Of a stretch of DNA of 64,000 bases, positions 1 to 9,800 are shown one piece after another. The notes beneath the pieces were generated by a model, which was given only the letters and a program-made list of their open reading frames with translations, was not told where the DNA came from and did no database searches. Made by a program: the position numbers and the translations under genes. The number at the start of each line of letters is the position of its first letter. Position 1 is the stretch's first letter. This DNA comes from Pseudoalteromonas ruthenica (GTDB lineage: Bacteria; Pseudomonadota; Gammaproteobacteria; Enterobacterales; Alteromonadaceae), in contig NZ_CP023396.1 in the NCBI RefSeq assembly GCF_008808095.1, positions 372,001-436,000 of the forward strand, given 5' to 3'.

Positions 1-1607
1 TCAACTAATATATGGCCTGCATGAGGGCTATATAACCCCATAAGAAGCTTCTCAATGGTGCTTTTGCCAGAGCCATTTTTACCGACCAGGGCCACATGCT
101 CACCGACATTAATTTGCAGTGACACGTTGCGTATAATAGGCACTGCGTTTTCATCATAACTAAAGTTAACTTGATCTAACTTAAGGTGGCCGTTAAGGAC
201 AGGGTGAGATACCCAGTGTTTGCCCTCTGGTCGCTCTACTGGCTTGTCCATTATTTCATTAAGTGAATCCATAGCCGTAGCCGCGTGGTGATATTGTGCC
301 ATCACAGCGGCTGTTTGCGAGATTGGGGCCATGGCGCGAGAAGACAACAGATACGCTGCAATCAATCCGCCTTGCGTTAATTCGCCGTCAATCACCAAGT
401 ACACGCCAACAATGATAAGGCCAATGCCGACTCCTTGCTGCATCCAAGTAGACAGATTAGTAATTGAGGCGCTGAGCAAACGGCTTTGGGCATTTATACG
501 CGCCAAGTACAGTGTCGCTCGCTCCCACGCTGATTGCACTTTACATTCTCCATGAAAGGCTTTGATATCATCAAGATTGTTTAAGCTCTCAACCAGCACG
601 GCATTGCGCATGGCACTGACTTTCATGGTGTTGTCACTTAGCTGCTCAAGGCGATTGTGACTGGCAAGGGCGTATAGCAAAATGACTATAGCGCCAATGA
701 TCAGCGGCACAATTAGCTCTAAGCCAATCAGTGCGATAATTAATACGTAAATTAATACAAAGGGTAAATCGACTAACGCTACTAAGGTCATAGAGCTAAA
801 AAACCCACGGATAGACTCAAAAGCGTGAAGGTTTGCGGCAAATGAACCTGAAGATTGGGGCTTATTCTTCAGTTGCATGCCGAGTACCCGCTCCATTATG
901 GTGGCTGAGACTTTCACATCGATACGGCTCGCGGCTAATTCAAGAAAGTAACTGCGCATCAAACGCAATACCAAATCGGCGCTGAGCGCCAACATGGCGC
1001 CAATACCTAAGACCCATAAGGTATGTACGGCTTGGTTTGGGACAACGCGGTCGTATACGTTCATCACAAACAGCGGCATAGTCACTGAAAACAAGCCTAT
1101 GAATAGTGCGGCAATAATCACATCGCGATACAGCGAGCGACATTCTTTGATGATTGGCCAAAACCACCCGGCGCGGCTATTTTTATTAGTCAGAGGCGCG
1201 CGGGCATCGTAGGCAAATTCAGGCTGAAGGTAGATAACCGCGCCGCTATAGGCTTTTTCAAACTCCCCAGTACTTTGTTGTACTGGCGTATCTGCAAGTT
1301 CAGGGTAAATCACAGATACTTGCTCGTTATGCTTATCGAAGCTTAGCAGCACACAGGCTTGATTGTTTGCCATTAACACAATAGCAGGCAGTAAAGCGGT
1401 ATTAACCGCATCAAGGTCTCGATGTACGAGCTTCGACTTAAAGCCTGCTCGTTTGGCGGCGCGTGACAGCACAGAAGGAGTGAGCTTATCGTCAACAAGA
1501 GGAAGGCCAGCGATAAGCGCTTCGCCAGAGAAGGGGCGATTATGATAATTGCATATTATCGCTAAGCAATCCGCTAAGGCACCACCGTGAGCATGATCCA
1601 TTTTCAT
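1..1607 (-). CDS. LapB-type type I secretion ABC transporter (partial, 3' end beyond window)
   Basis: About 535 residues are visible and the gene runs off the left edge. It is a fused permease/ATPase of the type I secretion family. The N-terminal ~130 residues resemble the C39-peptidase-like domain of LapB-type exporters, which typically binds substrate without cleaving it. Hydrophobic membrane segments follow (residues ~150-420, including VTMPLFVMNVYDRVVPNQA). A Walker A motif GKNGSGKS sits near residue 514; signature and Walker B motifs lie outside the window. The start is ATG at 1607 or in-frame ATG at 1601; neither has a strong Shine-Dalgarno. It lies 23 bp after the TolC-OmpA gene on the same strand, so the two probably form one operon. 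The likely substrate is the divergent adhesin at 3833, which is inference from position and family. A membrane fusion protein gene would be expected next, outside the window. Confidence 0.88.
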   Translation of the reverse strand, partial: MKMDHAHGGALADCLAIICNYHNRPFSGEALIAGLPLVDDKLTPSVLSRAAKRAGFKSKLVHRDLDAVNTALLPAIVLMANNQACVLLSFDKHNEQVSVIYPELADTPVQQSTGEFEKAYSGAVIYLQPEFAYDARAPLTNKNSRAGWFWPIIKECRSLYRDVIIAALFIGLFSVTMPLFVMNVYDRVVPNQAVHTLWVLGIGAMLALSADLVLRLMRSYFLELAASRIDVKVSATIMERVLGMQLKNKPQSSGSFAANLHAFESIRGFFSSMTLVALVDLPFVLIYVLIIALIGLELIVPLIIGAIVILLYALASHNRLEQLSDNTMKVSAMRNAVLVESLNNLDDIKAFHGECKVQSAWERATLYLARINAQSRLLSASITNLSTWMQQGVGIGLIIVGVYLVIDGELTQGGLIAAYLLSSRAMAPISQTAAVMAQYHHAATAMDSLNEIMDKPVERPEGKHWVSHPVLNGHLKLDQVNFSYDENAVPIIRNVSLQINVGEHVALVGKNGSGKSTIEKLLMGLYSPHAGHILV

Positions 1608-1630
1608 AAAACGCCATTTTTAGTCGGTGG

Positions 1631-3604
1631 TTAGCTATTGATTTTGGCTTCAATTCGCCTATTGAGCGCGTTGGCGCGCACCGAAATTTCTTGCTGAATA
1701 GGCTGCTCAATACCAAAGCCCATGGCAGTGACCCGCTGTGCAGAAATACCGAAGTTATTGATAAGAATCTCGGTAACAGCAAAAGCGCGGCGCTCTGACA
1801 GCCGTTTGTTGTACTGAGGTTCGCCATCAAGTGACGCGTGGCCGTGGATTTCAACGGTTTTATCTGGGTGTTGCTTTAAGAATGTCGCGAGGCGCTCAAT
1901 CTCAGCGTAGTATTGCGGCATTACCACGTCAGAATCGAAGGCAAAGGGAATACCTATTTTCACCGAGCGCGTGTCCGCTGTATATTTAGTGCAGCCTTGG
2001 GCGTCGACCTCGGTTGCAAATGGTGTGGCCGGACACTGGTCTTTATCATTAGCAATGCCATCACTGTCGTCATCAGCACTTATAACGGCTGCGTTACTGC
2101 TAAGACCTGCAGTCGGTAATGTGGTGTCTATTTTTATACTTTTATAGGCGTTGTTGCGCTTATTTTTCTCGGCAAGAAAGGACTTGCGAGACATTTGGCT
2201 GGCAACATCGACTTTGGGGCAAAGGTGCTCGCTATCTGCTGTAAGCGGCGACTCAGTTAACTCACTTAAAGTAGGGTATTGTTCGTTGGTAATACTTAAA
2301 GCTTCGAGTAACCCGCCCATCTCTGCTAGCATCGCCAATACATTATTCATTCGCTCATACTCGGCATTTATATAGGCTCGGCTGGATTGAAACGCCTCAT
2401 TTTCAGCATCAAGCACGTCCAGCAAAGTACGCTCGCCGATATCGAACTGATCCTTATAAGCCAGCTTGACCTTCTCAGAGGCGGCCTGGTGCTGCGCTAA
2501 GGCCGGTAGCTTACGCTCTAAAATGCGTACGTTATTGTAGGCGATTTGCACGCCTTGGCGTATCTCTAAACAGGCTAAATCGCGCTGTTGCTTAGCAACA
2601 TTAACTTGTTCGTATGCTTGTTCGAGATTGGCACTATCAAGGCCACCATTAAACAGGTTGTAGCTTACATCGATGCCAATTCGGCCTTCAGAGCGAGTTG
2701 TGTTAAAACCAAGCTCATCTCTGTCTTGCATGCCATAGCGAGCGGATAAGTTCACATTGGGGTGAAATCCAGACTTTTGGCTTTGTGCAAAGGCTTGCTC
2801 GGCGCTGATACCATAGAGCGTGGCATAAAAGCGCGGAGAGTTTTCATATGCTAGCGCTAACGCTTTGTTGATAGAAAACGGAATTTGTTCATCATCGATC
2901 CCCGCCTCGTTGAGGTTGCTAGGGGGCAGCTCGCCAACAATCCGTAGATAGCGGGCATTGACATCGTGCAGGTTGGCAAGCTCGGTCATAACGTTAGACT
3001 CGGCCAGCGATAAGCGTCCGGTGATTTGCTCTAAGTCGGCTGCTCTGGCTACGCCTGCGCCGACGCTTTGCTCAATCTGTTGAAACACCACTTGGTGTTG
3101 TTCAAGGTTTTGCTCTGCTAACTCCACCAGCTTGTTGTAGCGAATAACATCAAGATAAGCGGTAGCGGCATCTAAGCTGGTTTGTTGTGCTTGGGCTAGC
3201 AGCTCAAAGTAACGTGTTAGCTGGATTTGCTCAAACCGTTCAACTTCGTTGCTAGTGCGAAAGCCGTCATAGAGCATTTGAGTCACGCTCAACTCGGCGG
3301 TATTTCGCGCATAGTCATCATCAACGCCGTAATTACGAGTCTCGTACCCAGTGCTTGCATTGACGTCGACTTTAGGCAAGTAGCCAGAGAATGCAGCATC
3401 GACCCCATGCATTGACGCTTTAAATTCATGCCAACGCTGTTTTACCTGCGGATTTGTGTCAATTGCTTGTTTGGCGGCGTAAGAAAGTGGTTCTGTAGAG
3501 CGTGCTTGTGATAACGAGCTTGTAAACATCGTAGTCAGTGCAATAGCGGTAAGTAGAAGCGGTTTAAGACCTATGAACTCCTTGTTAGCCTGTTCACGAT
3601 CCAT
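1631..3604 (-). CDS. TolC-family outer membrane channel fused to a C-terminal OmpA domain
   Basis: 657 residues. After an N-terminal signal-like hydrophobic stretch (PLLLTAIALTTMFTSSLSQA), residues ~40-440 carry two outer-membrane efflux protein repeats typical of AggA/LapE-type TolC proteins, such as SYNLFNGGLDSANLEQAYE. A thrombospondin type 3-like calcium motif (DDDSDGIANDKDQCP) follows near residue 520, then an OmpA peptidoglycan-binding domain at ~550-657 with GHASLDGEPQYNKRLSERRA and NRRIEAKI. The usual Asp of the GHTD motif is Ser here, with an Asp two residues later. The start has a good Shine-Dalgarno (GGGAGG) about 7 bp upstream. The role is the outer membrane exit duct of the type I secretion system whose ATPase follows, with the OmpA part probably anchoring the duct to the wall. 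In related loci the OmpA protein is often a separate gene, so the fusion is notable. Confidence 0.88.
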   Translation of the reverse strand: MDREQANKEFIGLKPLLLTAIALTTMFTSSLSQARSTEPLSYAAKQAIDTNPQVKQRWHEFKASMHGVDAAFSGYLPKVDVNASTGYETRNYGVDDDYARNTAELSVTQMLYDGFRTSNEVERFEQIQLTRYFELLAQAQQTSLDAATAYLDVIRYNKLVELAEQNLEQHQVVFQQIEQSVGAGVARAADLEQITGRLSLAESNVMTELANLHDVNARYLRIVGELPPSNLNEAGIDDEQIPFSINKALALAYENSPRFYATLYGISAEQAFAQSQKSGFHPNVNLSARYGMQDRDELGFNTTRSEGRIGIDVSYNLFNGGLDSANLEQAYEQVNVAKQQRDLACLEIRQGVQIAYNNVRILERKLPALAQHQAASEKVKLAYKDQFDIGERTLLDVLDAENEAFQSSRAYINAEYERMNNVLAMLAEMGGLLEALSITNEQYPTLSELTESPLTADSEHLCPKVDVASQMSRKSFLAEKNKRNNAYKSIKIDTTLPTAGLSSNAAVISADDDSDGIANDKDQCPATPFATEVDAQGCTKYTADTRSVKIGIPFAFDSDVVMPQYYAEIERLATFLKQHPDKTVEIHGHASLDGEPQYNKRLSERRAFAVTEILINNFGISAQRVTAMGFGIEQPIQQEISVRANALNRRIEAKINS

Positions 3605-3832
3605 GCTAACCTCCCAGTTTTGTTAAATAAACCCAGTACTGCCATGTCAATTGTATGATTTAGTCGAGAATTCATCGATGCGCAATAAAATCATTTTTTG
3701 TACCTCTAAAATTCGTTCGACTTAGTATAAAAGTATGGTTTTTTGGCGACAAAATTGGACTGCTGTCCAATAACACTTTACTCGTCAGTTTCTACACTTA
3801 ATTTGTCGGCCAAATTCAGTGAGGAAACCGCC
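3605..3832. other. Divergent intergenic region between secretion operon and adhesin
   Basis: This 228-bp AT-rich region separates the minus-strand secretion operon from the plus-strand adhesin and must hold promoters for at least one of them. A TATAAA-like -10 candidate is present at 3726-3731, but I find no -35 hexamer at convincing spacing and no sigma-54 or sigma-28 match. An upstream in-frame start at 3743 exists, but the adhesin start at 3833 is better supported. Confidence 0.4.
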
Positions 3833-6800
3833 ATGGATCAGTTAATTGTAAAAGAGGTAGTAGGGGAAGTATTTGTACGTTTGCCCAATGGTGAGGTAAA
3901 GCTTGTTAGCGTTGGCGATAGTATCGTCCAAGGCGCGCGCATAATGACCCAAGCACAAAGCTCAGTGACACTCTCAGGCACTCACAGCGACTTTGAAATT
4001 CCTGCCAATCAGCATGTATCGCTAGGGGCAGACACGCTAGCTGAATTTGGTTTGAGCCTAGATGAGCATCAGGTCGCCCAGCAAAGTGTTGCCGAGGCAC
4101 TCAATGGCCTTGATGCACAGCCGACCTCACCTTCTGCCACTAACGAAGACCCCAGTATTTCCTCTTTTTTGGATGCACTGCAAGGTGACGGTGACATTCT
4201 CGATGCCTTAGAAGCAACCGCTGCTGGTGCGGGTGGAGGCGCCGCTGGTGGAGGGGGGACCTCTTTTGTACAGCTCACACGTATCAGCGAAACGCTATCA
4301 GGTCAGCAACTGACCTTAAATGACGATTTTAGTGCTCAGAATCAAGGTGCGATAACGGTTGAGAATACCGGCGATGGGGTGTTGCCAGAGGGTGAAGCAG
4401 CGAGTGGTGAGAGCGGAGTTATTACGGTGACGCCGATAGGTTTAACTAATAACCCAGACATTCAAGTCAGTGGCACCAGTACAAATATGGCAGGGCAAAC
4501 TGCGACTGTGACATTGATCACGGCTAATGGTGTTTCGATTGAGCAGACAGTGGTTATTGATGATGGCGGTCAGTGGCAAGTGGTATTCTCTGATGAGGTA
4601 GCAGACGGAGCGTTCGAAGTGACTGTTACGGCCACCGATCCTCAGGGAAACACTGTGGTGGGAACAACATCAGGGGAGCTGGACACCACAGCCCCCGTTA
4701 TTGTTATCGCTACACCTATAGATGAAGATGACCCGACGCCAGCTATTTCGGGGAGCAGTGATTTAGAGGCTGGAGCAGCAGTCAATGTACTCATTACAGA
4801 TGCAGCAGGTGCTACCCAAACACTGGTCGCTACTGTGGGGGAAGACGGCACTTGGCAAGTGCAAGTGACACAACCGTTGGTGCAAGGGGAGTTCAGTGTT
4901 GTTGCTAGCAGCACTGATGAAGCAGGGAATATTGGCCAGGTGCAGGCACAGGGCAGCTTTAATGGTGACACTGACCTAGAGAGTTTAACTATTGATATCG
5001 CTGCGATTGGCACCACAAACGACAGCACGCCGAGTCTAGCGGGCAGCACGGATGCCCCTGATGGCAGTGTGATCACTATCACTGTCGTTGACGCTTTGGG
5101 AAATGGGCAGAGTATAACCACGACAGCTGTTGCCGGTCAGTGGCAAATTGATGTGGCTCAGCCATTGGCCGAAGGCGAGTTCTCAGTGACCGCATCTGTA
5201 GCGGCGGGTGGCTTAGAGGCCAGTGACTCAGAGTCTGGTTTATTGGACAGCCAAGCACCCAGTATAGTCATTGACTCTTTAGCAACTATAAGTGATAACA
5301 CCCCAATAATCAGTGGCAGCAGTGATGAAATCGGCGCTACCGTCAACATATTGGTTACTGATGCGGCGGGAGTTGCGCAAAGTTTAACGGCTGTCGTCCA
5401 GGCAGATGGTAGTTGGCAGGTGGAGGTGCCACAGGCGCTGGCTGAGGGAGAGTTTGAGGTACAGGCTAATATCACTGATGCCGCAGGTAATAGCGCCAGC
5501 GATACCGAGCAAGGCAATATAGATACCACTGCTCCAAGTTTAGATATTGAGCCATTGATCTCAACTGGTGACAGTACACCGTTAATTTCAGGTAGTAGTG
5601 ATGAAATCGGCGCCACAGTCAATATATTGGTTACAGATGCGGCGGGGGTTGCGCAAAGTTTAACGGCTGTCGTCCAGGCAGATGGTAGCTGGCAGGTGGA
5701 GGTGCCACAGGCGCTGGCTGAGGGAGAGTTTGAGGTACAGGCAAGTGTCACTGATGCGGCAGGCAATAACGCCAGTGATACCGAGCAAGGAGTTATAGAT
5801 GTCAGTGCGCCTGAGATAACGATAGACTCCCCTGCGATTACCAATGATACAACCCCTGACATAACTGGTACCAGTAGTGAAATAGGCGCTACAGTTATTG
5901 TTGTTATCACAGGAGCCGAGGGCAATCGACAAACATTAGAAGCGACAGTGCAGCAAGATGGTAGCTGGCAGGTGCAAACTCAACAACCGCTAGGTGAAGG
6001 AATTTACCAAGTGCAGGCGAGTGTGGTTGATGCATCCGGTAACAGTGCCAGTGATACTGCTCAAGGTGAGGTGGATACTACGGCGCCAAGTCTGACTCTT
6101 AATCCACTTGGAGTCACGAACGATCCTACTCCAGTGATTTCCGGAACAAGTGATGAGATAGGAGCAACGATAGCGGTCGAAGTGGTTGATGCGAATGGTA
6201 CAACTCAGTCATTCACTGCTGTGGTGCAAAGCGACGGAAGTTGGCAAGTAGAGGTGCCGACAGAGCTTGCTGAAGGGGGATACCAAGTTGAGGCCAGTGT
6301 GAGCGATGAAGCTGGAAACAGCACATCAGCAACGGCAAGTGGAACAATTGATACCAATGCTCCCGATTTGAGCATCGACCCGCTATCATCTACCAATGAT
6401 GTAACACCAACGATTTCAGGTTCTAGCAGTGCAATAGGTGCCGCAGTAAATTTGACTCTCACCGATGCAAATGGGCAGATACAAACCGTAACAGCGGTGG
6501 TGGCGGCAGATGGTAGTTGGCAAGTGTCTGTCCCGCAGGCGCTTGCTGAGGGGGTTTTTACCGTTTCAGCGAGTGTTACTGATGCCCAAGGAAATGAAGC
6601 GCAGGCAAATGCCCAAGGGCAAATAGATGTTACGGCTCCGACGCTCAGTATTGACCCGCTTGGAGCGCAAAGTGATACCACGCCTATTATTTCCGGTGTT
6701 AGTTCGCAAGTGGGCGCAAGCGTGGTTATCGAGGTCACCGATAGCGATGGTACGACGCAAACGTTAACAGCAGTGGTGCAAAGCGATGGTCGCTGGCAGG

Positions 6801-9800
6801 TAGAAGCCTCCCAGCCGTTAGCTGAAGGGGATTATACTGTACTTGCATCAGTGACTGATGAAGCAGGGAATAACACCCAAGCGTCAGCGCAGGGCAGTAT
6901 TGATGCCAGCGCACCGGATTTGACCATCGACAACCCGGGTATAGGCAATGACACGACTCCAATCATTACTGGCAGTAGTTCTGAGGTTGGAGCAACGGTG
7001 GCTATTACCGTGGTCGATGCCAGTGGTAATACCCAGACGGTTCAGGCGACGGTGCAAGATGATGGCACTTGGAGTGCTTCGCTCGCCGCGCCCTTAGCTG
7101 AAGGGCAATACACTATCACCGCCGAAGTCAGTGACAATGCCGGTAACCAAGCGAATGATCAAGTCCAAGGTGAAGTGGATATTACAGCACCCTCTGTGAC
7201 AATTTCGCCCGTTGGCAGTGTGAATGATGAAACCCCTGTAATTAGCGGCAGTGCTGAAGGCAATGAGGGGGACGTTGTATCAATTACCGTAGTTGATGCC
7301 AGCGGAGATAGTCAGAGTTTTACGGCACTGTTAGCCGGTGATGGCAGTTGGACAGCAGAGGTGCCCACTGCACTTGCTGAGGGGGATTTTGATATTACCG
7401 CCAGCATTACTGATGCCGCAGGAAACGAGGGCACCGACAATGAATCCGGTACTGTTGATACTGCCGGTCCAGGGATCACGATTGATCCCGTAGGAGTGAT
7501 AAGCGATGCCACTCCTGTTATTTCTGGTATATCAGCGGGCGCTGCGCCTGGAGCCGTGGTGTCAATAGTCGTGGTTGATGCCCTTGGCAATGTTCAGAAC
7601 TTGAGCGCCGCAGTCGGCGCAGACGGTACATGGAGCGCAAACGTTGGTGCAGCGCTGGCAGAAGGAGAGTTTACTATCACAGCCAGCGTTGACGATGGAG
7701 CTGGCAACACCTCAACGGATTCTGAGACAGGGGTTATCGATACTCTTGCTCCAAGTGTTGAGATTGACCCACTCGAGCTCACTAACGACAACACGCCCCT
7801 TATTTCTGGGGGCTCAAGCGAGGCGAACAGCCAATTAACACTTATCTTTACTGATTCTCAGGGGAACAGTCAAAGCGTAATCACTACCACTGATGCCAAT
7901 GGGAATTGGCAGGTATCCGCTCCTTCAGCGTTAGCCGATGGTACTTATACCGTGGCCGCGACCATTGTTGATGATGCAGGCAATACGGGTACTGATTCTC
8001 AGAGTGCTGTAATTGATACCATTGGCCCTGAGTTGACCATAGTGCCATCGTTTCTGTTAGGTAATCTTGTTTCCTTGTCTGGTACTTCGGATTTGCCCGC
8101 AGGCAGTGAGGTCACCATCACAGAGCACCTCGTCGGAGGAGGGATTGGTGCAACGTACACAGCGATCACCGATGCGGATGGCAATTGGACTTTAGTTAAT
8201 TTGACGGTGCCGCTTCTGACATTAGCCTATGTGACTGCGTCAGCCTCTGATGCCGCTGGTAATTCGACCACCATCAGTACACTCGATTTTGATAATGAAC
8301 CGCCTGTCCTTAGCATTGATACCCTTGGCTTAACTAATGACAGCACGCCAGTTATCAGCGGCACAACGGATGTGGCTGATGGCACCGTGGTAGAGGTGAT
8401 AGTGACCGATGCGTTCGGTGACCAGCAAACCCTGCAAGCGTCTACCTCAAATGGCAACTGGTCTGTGGCTGTGCCTACGGCGCTGGCTGAAGGTGGTTTT
8501 ACTGTAGCAGCGGCAGTACGTGATGACGTTGGCAATCTAACCGAAGTGAGCGCAACCGGTGAGGTGGATACCACCGCCCCTAGCCTAAGCGTGAACGTGC
8601 CAGCAAATGGCAATGACAATACCCCGCTTATCTCAGGGACCAGTGATGAAATAGGTGCCACTGTCTCTGTCACAGTCACTGACGGCAATGGTGATAGCCA
8701 GAATATTTCTACCGTTGTCGCAGCCGATGGCACCTGGGCTGTGACGCCTTCAGCGTTATCTGACGGCACCTTCTCCGTGAGTGCAACGATAATGGATGAT
8801 GCGGGCAATACCACCACAGTGTCTAACACCGGAAGTATTGATACTCAAGGAGTGAGTGTCACCCTTGACCCATTAGGGTTAGGGAACGATGCCACACCGC
8901 TGCTGAGCGGTACATCGAGTGAAATAGGCAGGGAAGTGAGTATTAGTGTGCTGGATAACAACGGTGATACTTACACACTCAGTGCGACGGTAGACGGCAG
9001 TGGTAATTGGTCGGTGCCTGCCCCCAGCCTGGCTGAAGGAGACTACACCGTAACCGTCAGTGTTTCTGATGCTGCTGGCAATAGCAGCAGTGCAAGCGAC
9101 ACTGGCACCATAGATACCATTGCACCGACCGTAAGCATTGATGCAAGCAGCGTGGCACTAACTAATGACAACACCCCGCAAGTCAGTGGCTCCTCAAATG
9201 AAGCGAATGCTCAGGTGAGTGTGCAATTTGTGGATGATGCGGGCACTATCCACACGGTGACCACCAACACAGATAACAACGGTGATTGGTCTATTAGCGC
9301 CAGTGCAGTACTGGTCGATGGTCAATATACGGTGACCGCACGTGTTACCGACCAAGCGGGAAATACCGGTAGTGCTGTGGATAGCGGTATCATAGATACA
9401 ACTCCCATTAGCTTTGAAGTCACTGATTTTGACCCCGGCATTTTGGGTTTAGTGCTACCGTCAGCGGAAGGCACAGCACCTGCAGGTACAGAGATCTACA
9501 TTATTGGCTCTAGCCTGCTAGGTGTAGGGCTAGCTGGCATCGACCTTGATGTGTTAAGCACGTACCCCAGCACGACGACTGACGGTGATGGCAACTGGCA
9601 GTACACTCTATCTTTATTAGATGTTGATTTACTTAGCGGTGAAGATTATTACTTCGTGACTATTGATGATGCCGGCAACTACCTCGTAAAAGACACTGAC
9701 AATCAAGAAGTGGAGCGCGGCTCAATTTATGACAATGCTGCTGCGGATCAGACGTTGGAGGCCAGTGTGGCAAGCGAAGATGATTTGGCCTTCGAATCAG

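Noticed and set aside
3743..3832. Extended N-terminus of the adhesin from the ATG-like start at 3743
   Set aside because: The extra 30 residues do not resemble retention modules and the start at 3833 has a Shine-Dalgarno and the typical MDQLIVKEVVGEV beginning.
5158..5925. Long minus-strand open frames under the adhesin (also 4642-5121, 6205-6738, 8227-8829)
   Set aside because: They mirror the repetitive codons of the adhesin, contain repeated low-complexity protein, and have no start signals; they are antisense shadows.
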